From the NCBI GenBank assembly GCA_937957685.1, contig CALGAO010000085.1, positions 1 through 64,000 on the forward strand: a DNA stretch of 64,000 nucleotides, in the 5' to 3' direction. Below, one piece after another: positions 35,854-43,313 of the stretch. Position numbers and translations under genes: made by a program. Each line of letters begins with the position of its first letter. Position 1 is the stretch's first letter. The stretch comes from an uncultured Paenibacillaceae bacterium. Lineage in GTDB: Bacteria > Bacillota > Bacilli > Paenibacillales > DA-C8. The notes under the pieces are model-generated. The model saw only the letters and a list, made by a program, of their open reading frames with translations. It did not search any database and was not told where the DNA came from.

Positions 35854-37317
35854 TCATGAACAAATCTGCGTCACGCCGTTGCTTGCACATCCATGTACCG
35901 GAGTTCCGGTGATCGTCGCCCCCGAAGGCGCAACCAGCACCACGCCATCCCGGGTGTCCTGAAGATAAGCCCCATTAATATCGATCACCTGGCTCGGAGA
36001 ACCCACGGTCAGGAATATATCCCTGCTCGCGTTCAGCTCCGCGCTCACCAGGCTGATCCCCCCTGCTGCCGTCATGGTGATATCGGTCCATGACGGACTG
36101 GTCATCCTGGTGTTCTGCGCATAGATAGAGCCGCCGCTGTACAGGTTGACGAAGCCTGAGGATTGCAGCGTGGTGCCGCTGATATTCAGATCGCCTGCCG
36201 CGTTCAGGGTGATCGGCGCGTTGCTGCTCGAGATGAGCTGGGAGTCCTGGATGGTCATCGTTCCGCTTGCGCCAGAGATCTCGATCAGGTTGGAGGAACG
36301 GATCTCACTCCCTTTGATGGTCACCGATTGCTCGGCATTCAGATGGATCGTTCCGTTGCTGGTGGAGGTGAAGGTCACATTTTCCAGATAGATGTGTCTT
36401 GCTTCGAGCGTGATGTTGCGCGACGACTGGATGGTCACATTCACCAGGCTGATATAGTTGCCGGCATCGAAGGTGATGCTTCCGTAGCTGTTGGACACAT
36501 ACGTGGCATTCTCCGATACGATATGACCGTTGTCCGCCTGCATCAGCATGTCCCGGGACGTGCTCACCTCCGAGTCTTCGCCGATGTAGATGTGACCCTC
36601 CGAAGTATGGAACGTCACGTTCTGATACTGGTAATTGTACAGGTCCGTGCCCAGGTAGATGCCCTGATCCGCGTCGAAGTACACTTCCTTATAAATGTGC
36701 AGCGGATCGGAGTTCTTCGTGATCACCAGCCTGCCGCTCGTATAGAAGTAACCCTCCGCCAATTGCTCGGGGGTCACGATCACGATATGGCCATCGATCT
36801 CCTCATAGATCGTGCCGTCCTCCGGCTCAAACGCCGGAACCCCGTCCTCATATCGGGGAACTCCGTCATCGCCGGGAGCGGCGCCTTCAGCCACGCGCAG
36901 GATGCGTCTCAGCCGCGGCCGCTGCAGATCGAACATGCGGACGACGATCGTCTGGCCGTCCTGCCCGATCCGCTCCAGCCCCACCTCCACCTCTTCTCCG
37001 TCGATGGTGAAGGTGAACATCGGCTCTCCCTGCGATGTCGCGGAAACCTCGTTCACCAGGAAATGCCAGATTCCCTTGTTCGCCGCATTGCCAGGGTCCA
37101 CGTAGCTTTCCATCAGCTTCAGGGCGATTTCGAATGCGCCCTCCGTGCGGTATTCCGCCTGCTGCTGCTTCTCGTATCGCCTGATATTCTGCTGGCCGAA
37201 CGTGATCGTGGTCAGGATGAAGGTGAGCGCGATGCCAAAGATCACCGAGATAAACAAAATATATAGCAGCGCAGCGCCGCCCTGAGTTTGGATGGTTCGT
37301 TTCATGGCTTGCAGCAT
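35854..37317 (-). CDS. Pilus-locus membrane protein with predicted beta-helix domain
   Basis: A 487-residue protein in the position of PilX-like minor components. Residues 13-38 form a pilin-like hydrophobic helix after QTQGGAALL, but the +5 glutamate of true prepilins is missing. Residues 40-200 form a mixed domain. From about 230 to 475 the chain is a series of Ser/Thr/Asn-rich segments repeating roughly every 20-24 residues (for example ITLNAAGDLNISGTTLQSS), as expected of a right-handed beta-helix. Cys477 and Cys486 near the end could form a disulfide. GGAGAG nine bases before the ATG supports the start. Probably surface exposed as a pilus tip or adhesive part; function is inferred. Confidence 0.7.
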   Translation of the reverse strand: MLQAMKRTIQTQGGAALLYILFISVIFGIALTFILTTITFGQQNIRRYEKQQQAEYRTEGAFEIALKLMESYVDPGNAANKGIWHFLVNEVSATSQGEPMFTFTIDGEEVEVGLERIGQDGQTIVVRMFDLQRPRLRRILRVAEGAAPGDDGVPRYEDGVPAFEPEDGTIYEEIDGHIVIVTPEQLAEGYFYTSGRLVITKNSDPLHIYKEVYFDADQGIYLGTDLYNYQYQNVTFHTSEGHIYIGEDSEVSTSRDMLMQADNGHIVSENATYVSNSYGSITFDAGNYISLVNVTIQSSRNITLEARHIYLENVTFTSTSNGTIHLNAEQSVTIKGSEIRSSNLIEISGASGTMTIQDSQLISSSNAPITLNAAGDLNISGTTLQSSGFVNLYSGGSIYAQNTRMTSPSWTDITMTAAGGISLVSAELNASRDIFLTVGSPSQVIDINGAYLQDTRDGVVLVAPSGATITGTPVHGCASNGVTQICS

Positions 37318-37386
37318 TCATGCATCTCTCCGGTTTCTTCGCCCTTGTCCGAGCCCTGTCGCCCGAGCGCTCCTCGCCTCGCGGTC

Positions 37387-37854
37387 TCAGCTGTACTCGA
37401 TGATCGTCTCTCTCTCGATCATGCGAAGAGTCGCCACGAACGGCTGAGCGCAGCCGGGATGCTCAAGCTTCAGCTCCACGATGAAGCTGCCCGGCGATTG
37501 AGAGGGCAGCGGGATCAGCCTGAATTCGGCAACCTGGCTCGACAGCGCCAGCTCATCGGCCGTGGCATAGACGGTTCCAGTCGTCGCATCATACCGAAAC
37601 ACCGTCTGCGCCGAGCCTCCATCGTCCTGTTTCAGCTGCATATGATCGAAATCCCAGGAGGCTCCTTCGCGGATCTGTTCGGACAGAAACTCCATGATCA
37701 GCTGGGACTCATGCTGCAGCTCATTGCGGCAGCCGATATCCCGGTAGGACTGGAGCAGATAACCGCTGAGCATCGTCAGCGGGGTGATGATGACTCCCAT
37801 GATGGAGATCGCGAGCAAGAGCTCCAGCAGAGTGATTCCTCGTTCGTTGTTCAT
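37387..37854 (-). CDS. Type IV prepilin-like minor pilin
   Basis: A 155-residue prepilin. The leader MNNERG is cleaved before ITLLELLLAISIMGVIITPLT in part; Gly6 precedes the cut and Glu11 is the +5 glutamate. The hydrophobic N-terminal helix is followed by a small domain with two cysteines. The start ATGA overlaps the stop of the preceding prepilin gene, so the two are coupled. Likely a PilW/PilV-type minor pilin of the initiation complex. Confidence 0.85.
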   Translation of the reverse strand: MNNERGITLLELLLAISIMGVIITPLTMLSGYLLQSYRDIGCRNELQHESQLIMEFLSEQIREGASWDFDHMQLKQDDGGSAQTVFRYDATTGTVYATADELALSSQVAEFRLIPLPSQSPGSFIVELKLEHPGCAQPFVATLRMIERETIIEYS

Positions 37855-38297
37855 CTGCGCACCACCGTCATCAGTCGTACTGGCATGCTTCGCCCGTCGG
37901 GCTCTGCCGGATAGACCTCCACGATCAGATCGTAGAATGCGTCAAGTCCGGCGTAAGCGCTTCGCCTGACGGTCACCGTATAGGTGGCATATTCGCTGGA
38001 ATCCGGAGACAGGGCGGGGATACAGCCATCGTTCACCCTGCATTCGCCCTTCTCGTAAAACACGCCATCGACGGTTTCATCGCTCGCCAGGTCGTCCCTG
38101 ACCCTCATGCGTTCCATGATCTCCTCGGCATAGAACAGCATCCGCCGCTCGCTCTCCTGGTGAGCGGTGCGTTCATAGGATTGTCCCAGCACCGACAGCA
38201 GCGGCGCGATGACGACGCCGGTCAGGACGACCGCCGCGAGCAGCTCGATCAGCGTCAGTCCGGATGATGACAGATAACGACTGAGTCTACACCACAT
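37851..38297 (-). CDS. Type IV prepilin-like minor pilin (PilV-like)
   Basis: A 148-residue prepilin. Leader of 13 residues ending SSSG, then LTLIELLAAVVLTGVVIAP with Glu at +5. The globular part carries a Cys pair (GECRVNDGC). The start lies inside the end of the prepilin peptidase gene (11-base overlap). It and the next gene probably prime pilus assembly under the major pilin. Confidence 0.85.
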   Translation of the reverse strand: MWCRLSRYLSSSGLTLIELLAAVVLTGVVIAPLLSVLGQSYERTAHQESERRMLFYAEEIMERMRVRDDLASDETVDGVFYEKGECRVNDGCIPALSPDSSEYATYTVTVRRSAYAGLDAFYDLIVEVYPAEPDGRSMPVRLMTVVRR

Positions 38298-39060
38298 ACC
38301 CCGTCAACCCTTCTATGAATCGCATGTATTCATTCCATATTCCGGGACCATACAGATACGTCGTCATCGTGCCAAGCCAGATAAATGGCGCGAACGGGAT
38401 CGGCTGCCGGCGTCTGATCTTGCCCAGGGCCACTAGCGCCCCACCGCCCAGCAGACCGACAAGGGCGGACAGGATCAGGCTCATCAGAACCTCCGACGGT
38501 CCCAGGGCAGCGCCGATCGCCGCGAACAGCTTGATGTCACCCCCACCCATGCCGCCTTTGCTGATCAGGGATAGGACAAGCAGCAGGGAGAAGCCCAGCG
38601 CGCCGCCGATCAGGTAGGTCCACCAGGAATGATCCGCAAACCACACCCTGATTAGCAGAAACAAACCGATCGCCGGCAGCGTGAATCTGTCGAGGATCAG
38701 CCTGCTGCGCAGGTCGGTCAGAACGGACAAGATCAACAGCGCGCTCAGCAGCCATCCGATCAGCGTCTCCGGATTGAGGCCGTAGCGAAGATAGACCAGA
38801 TAGAAGGAGACAGCCATCATCGCTTCGCCGATCGGATACAACGGGGAGATGCGCGCCTTGCAGGTCCGGCATCTCCCACCCAGGCCCAGATAGCTGAAAA
38901 CCGGAATCAGCTCATACCAGCGCAGCGGGGTCTTGCAGGACGGGCAATGGGAAGCGGGAGAGAGGACCGAGCCCCCCTCCAGCCAGCGCATCGCCATCAC
39001 GTTGCAGAAGCTGCCGAAGAACAAAGCATATATGATAACAAACAGATCCATGATCCACAT
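38287..39060 (-). CDS. pilD: Prepilin peptidase (PilD/ComC family)
   Basis: Aspartic membrane protease that removes prepilin leaders and N-methylates the new end. The 257-residue protein has about seven to eight helices. Two CxxC pairs in the first cytosolic loop (CPSC and CRTC, about residues 33-65) mark the full bifunctional form with the zinc/methyltransferase loop. Catalytic aspartates lie in VLTDLRSR and GGGDIKLFAAIG. The frame is open six codons earlier, but GGGAG eight bases before the ATG at 39060 fits better. It is separated from the pilin gene by a terminator-like hairpin. Confidence 0.9.
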   Translation of the reverse strand: MWIMDLFVIIYALFFGSFCNVMAMRWLEGGSVLSPASHCPSCKTPLRWYELIPVFSYLGLGGRCRTCKARISPLYPIGEAMMAVSFYLVYLRYGLNPETLIGWLLSALLILSVLTDLRSRLILDRFTLPAIGLFLLIRVWFADHSWWTYLIGGALGFSLLLVLSLISKGGMGGGDIKLFAAIGAALGPSEVLMSLILSALVGLLGGGALVALGKIRRRQPIPFAPFIWLGTMTTYLYGPGIWNEYMRFIEGLTGYVV

Positions 39061-39100
39061 CTGGCATGCTCCCGCCATTCAAAATACTCTCATATAAAGA

Positions 39101-39136
39101 AACATGGTCCCACCCGCCCGGGATGGAAGCCATGTT
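39101..39136 (-). terminator. Terminator-like hairpin after the major pilin gene
   Basis: AACATGG and CCATGTT pair on the minus strand, with an inner TCCATCC/GGGTGGGA stem and a TTCTTT tail. It probably ends most pilin transcripts, leaving partial read-through into the peptidase and minor pilin genes. Confidence 0.65.
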
Positions 39137-39146
39137 ATTGTCAGCA

Positions 39147-39566
39147 TTATTTAGCTGCGCCTGCCGGGAGACTGACGACGCCGGTCGAGGACACGTTCCA
39201 GTCGCCGGTGAGGACGGCTCCGTCTTCGTCATAGACATCCGGTTTGGCCTGGAGATAAGGACCGAACGGCCTTGTTGTCGCGCTCGTGCTTCCGCTCGCA
39301 TCCGTCGCCATTGTCAGCTTGTCGAAATCAAGGGCGCCTCCAGTTCCTACCGGGATGCTTCCGCCATGATCGATCATATAGCGCTGGACCGCCTCGGAGA
39401 CGATCTTCAGGTTCTGATTGTTCGTATTCTTGTAAGTGGTCTCCTGGTTGTTCGACACGAGCGGAATCGCCACAGCCGCGATGATGCCGAGGATCACGAC
39501 GACGACGAGCAATTCAATCAACGTGACCCCGCTTCTGGATTGGATCGTTTGCATTGCCTTTTTCAT
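39147..39566 (-). CDS. pilA: Major type IV pilin
   Basis: A 139-residue prepilin. The leader of 13 residues ends in SRSG. The mature protein starts VTLIELLVVVVILGIIAA, with the +5 Glu at residue 18. A short globular domain without cysteines follows. Size and single-gene position make it the likely main fibre subunit. AAAGGGG lies ten bases before the ATG. The 5' leader of about 220 bases contains a predicted class II c-di-GMP riboswitch and terminator; a hairpin after the gene would favour a short, abundant transcript. Confidence 0.88.
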   Translation of the reverse strand: MKKAMQTIQSRSGVTLIELLVVVVILGIIAAVAIPLVSNNQETTYKNTNNQNLKIVSEAVQRYMIDHGGSIPVGTGGALDFDKLTMATDASGSTSATTRPFGPYLQAKPDVYDEDGAVLTGDWNVSSTGVVSLPAGAAK

Positions 39567-39642
39567 CTGTAATAAACCCCTTTCAATCTTTTTTCTTGTT
39601 CGGCAGGATCCGGATGTTTACGAATCACGAGTCTAAAGACCC

Positions 39643-39691
39643 AAATAAAAACACCGACCTCCTTGCGACCTGAAACAGTCAAGAAGCCGGT
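39643..39691 (-). terminator. Riboswitch-controlled terminator in the pilin leader
   Basis: ACCGGCTTCTTG (39680-39691) can pair with CAAGGAGGTCGGT (39653-39665) through about 12 pairs including three G-U pairs, followed by GTTTTTATTT. The 5' arm contains CTTCTTG, which is also the 3' strand of the riboswitch closing stem. The two structures exclude each other. Confidence 0.75.
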
Positions 39692-39756
39692 TGCGCCACT
39701 TGCTGAGCATGCTCCAGGCGCCCACATACAGAGCCATGCCTCATCGCATCTTCTTG
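39680..39756 (-). ncRNA. Predicted cyclic-di-GMP-II riboswitch controlling pilin
   Basis: The minus strand has a perfect 7-bp closing stem, CAAGAAG (39750-39756) with CTTCTTG (39680-39686). Inside are GATGA, TGGGCGCCTG, a small hairpin GAGCATGCTC, and AGTGGCGCAACCGG. The last parallels the conserved 3' block of class II c-di-GMP aptamers (AGTAGTGCAACCGA in known examples). GGCGCC/GGCGC pairing replaces the usual GCA/TGC pairing. The terminator competes for the closing stem, so ligand should turn expression on. The identification rests on recalled consensus, not a covariance search. Confidence 0.68.
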
Positions 39757-39797
39757 TCGAAATTTAGGCAATATTACCAAAGTCTTGAATACATCTT

Positions 39798-39827
39798 ACT
39801 ATACCGTCCCGAATATATCAAGGACAA
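39798..39827 (-). promoter_or_regulatory. Pilin promoter
   Basis: TTGTCC, an 18-base spacer and TATAGT on the minus strand. It starts a leader of about 220 bases before the pilin ATG. Upstream at 39887-39898 is ATAGGTCTATAG, also present near the pilB promoter in the opposite plus-strand orientation. Confidence 0.6.
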
Positions 39828-39918
39828 AATTGTGAATATTAGCCCAAAAACTTTACTGATTAGTCCCATGTTCGACTTATTACGACATAGGTCTATAGAA
39901 CCAATTCCTTGATCTTCA

Positions 39919-41130
39919 TCATATATTCTGATAGATCTGAAACATCGGCAGCATCACCGACAGCACGATCGTGCCCACGATCAATGCCAGGAACAGCAAC
40001 AGCATCGGCTCGAGCACGCTGTTCAGCCGCGCGGTCGCCTGCACAACGTCCTCCTCATAGAACTCCGCGATCTTCTCCAGCATCGACTCCAGGCGCCCGG
40101 TCTCCTCGCCAACGCGGATCATGTGCGACACCAGTGGCGGGAACACCTCATCCTGCTGCAGCGGGCCTGACAGCGTCCCGCCCTTCCTCAGCGATTCCCC
40201 GGCGGCATGCAGGGCTCTTACCATCACTTCGTTGCCCACGATCTCCGCGACGATCGCGATCGACTGCAGCACGGGCACCGCGCTGGCGAGCAGCGCCGAC
40301 AGGGTGCGAGCCATGCGGGAGATCGCCGATTTCTGGGCAAGCACGCCGTAGACCGGCAGCTTCAGGGCGAGTCTGTCCATCTGGTAGCGTACGGCCGGAT
40401 GCCGCCTCATCGCGATCCAGCCGATCACGGCTGCCAGGATGATGAGCGCGAATACATACCAGTAAGCCACCAGGATGCCGGATGCCGCCAGCACGATGCG
40501 GGTTGGCAACGGGATCGCGCTCCCGGAAGACTCCAGCGTGGTGACGAACTGCGGGATGACCCTGGTAAGCAGGAACACGATGGCCACCACGGCAACGATC
40601 GAGACGATCATCGGATAGGTCATGGCCGATTTGGACTTCTCCCTCAGCTCGCTCTCCCGCTCATAATGCGTGGCGATCCTGCGCATGATCTCGTCCAGAT
40701 GCCCGCCGACCTCACCGGCCCGAATCATGTACACGAAGATTTTCGGGAAGATCTTCGGGTACCTGGCGCATGCGTCGGAGAAGGTGCTGCCCGCGCTGAT
40801 GTCCGCGACAATGCGCCCCAATACCTGTTGGAACGGCTTGCTCTCGGTATTCCTGGAGAGCAGGGTCAACGATTGCGTGATGGAGGTGCCGGCCTCCAGC
40901 AACACCGCCAGCTGCCTGCAGAACACGACGAACTCCTTGGTCTTGACCGGCTTGCCGATCCAGACCTGACTCACTCTCTCCAGGAGGTTCGGCTTCTTCT
41001 CCGACAGGCCGACCAGGAACAGGCCCATGTTTCGTACCGCCTGTATGGCGTCCTGCCGCGAAGAAGCCTCGATGACCCCTCTGTGGTCGGCGCCCGCCTG
41101 GTCAATGGCCCGGTATTGGTAGTGCAACAT
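39919..41130 (-). CDS. pilC: Type IV pilus platform protein PilC
   Basis: A 403-residue GspF-family inner-membrane protein. Two homologous helical domains are separated and followed by membrane segments (about 168-190, 215-240 and 375-400). AGEVGGHLDEIMRRIATHYERE marks the first domain and GEETGRLESMLEKIAEFYEEDV the second. It couples the PilB motor to pilin insertion. GGAGGTGATC before the ATG at 41130 fixes the start, four codons inside the open frame. It follows pilB by 78 bases with no pilT between them. Confidence 0.92.
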   Translation of the reverse strand: MLHYQYRAIDQAGADHRGVIEASSRQDAIQAVRNMGLFLVGLSEKKPNLLERVSQVWIGKPVKTKEFVVFCRQLAVLLEAGTSITQSLTLLSRNTESKPFQQVLGRIVADISAGSTFSDACARYPKIFPKIFVYMIRAGEVGGHLDEIMRRIATHYERESELREKSKSAMTYPMIVSIVAVVAIVFLLTRVIPQFVTTLESSGSAIPLPTRIVLAASGILVAYWYVFALIILAAVIGWIAMRRHPAVRYQMDRLALKLPVYGVLAQKSAISRMARTLSALLASAVPVLQSIAIVAEIVGNEVMVRALHAAGESLRKGGTLSGPLQQDEVFPPLVSHMIRVGEETGRLESMLEKIAEFYEEDVVQATARLNSVLEPMLLLFLALIVGTIVLSVMLPMFQIYQNI

Positions 41131-41208
41131 GATCACCTCCAACCAGTAACAGTGATGGAGTGTGCCGATGGGGTTACTCCGCAGACATGCTCGACGTTCG
41201 CATCAGGA

Positions 41209-42867
41209 TCAGACGGTCACGCGCATGACTTCCGCCATCGTCGTGATCCCCTGCGCGATCTTGCTCCATCCGTCATGGAACATGGTCTGAAACCCCTGGC
41301 TTTGCAGATAGGCGCGATAGACGGAGACCGGGTGACTCTGCATCACCATCTCCCGCAGCTTCTCATCCAGCGTCAGCACTTCATGAATGGCGATTCTTCC
41401 CTTGTAGCCGGTGAAGTTGCAGCTGTCACACCCGCGGCCTTCGGCGACCTGATCAACTTCCAACCGATATAACCTGAGGTACTCCCTCTCCTCCCGGGTC
41501 GGCTCGCGCATCGTCCTGCATTCGGGGCACACCTTGCGCACAAGCCGCTGGGCGACGATCCCGTTGATGGAGGAGGCGACCAGGAAAGGTTCCACGCCCA
41601 TATCGATCAGCCTGCTGATGGTGCTGATCGCATCGTTGGTATGCAGGGTGCTGAGCACGAGGTGACCGGTGAGCGCAGCCCGGATGGCGATCTCGGCCGT
41701 TTCGGCGTCCCTGATCTCCCCGATCATGATGATATTCGGGTCCTGACGCAGGATGGAGATCAGGGCGCTGGAGAAGGTGACGCCCACCTTGCGGTTGACC
41801 TGCACCTGGTTGATGCCCGTCAGCTGGTACTCCACCGGATCCTCGATCGTGACGATATTGACCTCATCCTTGTTCAGCCGGCTGAGCGCCGAGTACAGCG
41901 TCGTTGTCTTGCCGCTGCCGGTCGGCCCGGTTACGAGGATGGCTCCGTAGGGCACCGCGATCATGTTCTTGAACTTGTGCTCATTGTCCGGCGAGAAGCC
42001 GAGCTTCTCGATCTCCGTGATCATCCTGCTCTGGTCGAGCAGACGCAGCACGATCTTCTCTCCATGGATCGTCGGCAGGATCGATACGCGAATATCGATC
42101 ACATGCCGATCCACCGTCATATGGAAGCGGCCGTCCTGAGGCTTGCGGTTCTCCGCGATGTCCAGATTGGCAAGCACCTTCAGCCTGGCGGCGATCACGC
42201 TGATGAGATGCGGCGGGAATTCGCGGATCGTCTGCAGCATGCCGTCCATCCGGTAGCGAATGCGCATCCTCCGGTCATCCGGGTCAAAGTGAATGTCGCT
42301 GGCCTTCATCTGCACCGCCTCATGGATGATCTGGTCGATGAGGCGGATAATCGGCGCATCCTCTTCCGGCAGCTGCTCGAAGCGCGTCTCCTCCATGTAG
42401 CTGGGCCGTTCCGGGAAGAGCGACTCCACGCTGCCCTGTATGCTGTAGTACCGGTTGATCAGCCGCTGCAGATCCTCGCGCCGCGTCATGACCGGCTCCA
42501 CCACGAAGCCTGTTCCCATGCGGATATCGTCGATGGCGTAATAGTCCAATGGGTCTTCCATCGCCACGATCAACCGGTTGTTCTCGATGCGCAGCGGCAA
42601 CACGTTGTATCTTCTCGCCAGCTTGTCCGGGATCAGGTTGATCGCCCTCTGTTCGATCTCAACCCTGGACAGGTTGACGAACGGGATGTTCAGTTGGGTT
42701 TGGAGCGTATCGATCAGCTGCTGTTCGCTGATGAGCCCGCTGGTGATGAGCTGGTCGCCCAGCTTCAGTCCGCTGTTCTTCTGTTCGATGAGCGCCTGCT
42801 GCAGCTGCTGATCCGTGATGACCCCCGCTTCTACCAGATAGTCCCCCAATCGCTTTCTTCTGGTCAA
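41209..42867 (-). CDS. pilB: Type IV pilus assembly ATPase PilB with MshEN domain
   Basis: A 552-residue GspE-family motor. The N-terminus holds two tandem MshEN motifs: residues 6-29 (RLG ... LVEAGVI ... LQQALIEQ) and 35-58 (KLG ... LITSGLI ... LIDTLQTQ). This is the c-di-GMP binding pattern first described in MshE. The motor has Walker A GPTGSGKTTTLYS, the Asp box near VNIVTIEDPVEY, Walker B MIGEIRDAETAEI, and a CPEC ... CDSC zinc module. AGGAGG seven bases before a TTG sets the start; the seven extra upstream codons lack support. First gene of the pilus unit. Confidence 0.93.
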   Translation of the reverse strand: MTRRKRLGDYLVEAGVITDQQLQQALIEQKNSGLKLGDQLITSGLISEQQLIDTLQTQLNIPFVNLSRVEIEQRAINLIPDKLARRYNVLPLRIENNRLIVAMEDPLDYYAIDDIRMGTGFVVEPVMTRREDLQRLINRYYSIQGSVESLFPERPSYMEETRFEQLPEEDAPIIRLIDQIIHEAVQMKASDIHFDPDDRRMRIRYRMDGMLQTIREFPPHLISVIAARLKVLANLDIAENRKPQDGRFHMTVDRHVIDIRVSILPTIHGEKIVLRLLDQSRMITEIEKLGFSPDNEHKFKNMIAVPYGAILVTGPTGSGKTTTLYSALSRLNKDEVNIVTIEDPVEYQLTGINQVQVNRKVGVTFSSALISILRQDPNIIMIGEIRDAETAEIAIRAALTGHLVLSTLHTNDAISTISRLIDMGVEPFLVASSINGIVAQRLVRKVCPECRTMREPTREEREYLRLYRLEVDQVAEGRGCDSCNFTGYKGRIAIHEVLTLDEKLREMVMQSHPVSVYRAYLQSQGFQTMFHDGWSKIAQGITTMAEVMRVTV

Positions 42868-42918
42868 ATTCGCTCCTCCTCCCCACATCCGACATATTCC
42901 GACACTTGAATTGAATCT

Positions 42919-42947
42919 ATTGTCTCATATCAGGTCCCAATTGTCAA
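42919..42947 (-). promoter_or_regulatory. pilB promoter
   Basis: TTGACA, a 17-base spacer and GACAAT on the minus strand, ending about 50 bases before the TTG start. The -35 is perfect; the -10 has a G at position one. Confidence 0.7.
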
Positions 42948-42955
42948 CTGACAAT
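42940..42955. promoter_or_regulatory. 16-bp palindrome over the pilB -35
   Basis: ATTGTCAACTGACAAT is a 7-bp perfect inverted repeat around AC and covers the -35 hexamer. The position suits a repressor operator. The protein that binds it is unknown. Confidence 0.5.
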
Positions 42956-43171
42956 CCATCATATGTCAGTCCCGGAATGGTCCTATATTAATACTATAGA
43001 CCTATTAATAATGGGATTTCTCCCGATGATGAGTGGCGCTCCGCGAACATGATCCCGTTGGCCAGCAACTGACTGGGTGAGGGGCAGGCCCTGTCCGGGA
43101 TCGCGGCGAAGGATCACCATCTGCCGAAGGGACGGGCATTCGCTCGCTGCCTGCATCAGGACATCGCGAAG
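42956..43171. other. Gap between pilB promoter and the GH43 terminator
   Basis: Contains an imperfect inverted repeat with GGTC ... GACC arms near 42979-43002 and the ATAGGTCTATAG element (minus strand, 42994-43005). From 43010 to 43171 I see only GC-rich sequence with no supported gene or site. Confidence 0.4.
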
Positions 43172-43210
43172 CAAAAAGTGGACGGAATACCGTATGGCAT
43201 CCCGTCCACT
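43172..43210 (-). terminator. Terminator of the GH43-like gene
   Basis: AGTGGACGGGATGCC pairs with its near-complement ending CCGTCCACT and runs into TTTTTG on the minus strand. It lies about 100 bases after the gene's stop and is a close relative of the hairpin at 14416-14455. Confidence 0.8.
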
Positions 43211-43313
43211 CCCAATGCAGGGTCTGGATGGACATTGAAAACTTCTCCTTCGCGTCCAGTGCTTGCCTACGAATGATCCCATGCTCCGGCTGGCTCCAGG
43301 CCTTGCGAGCCGT

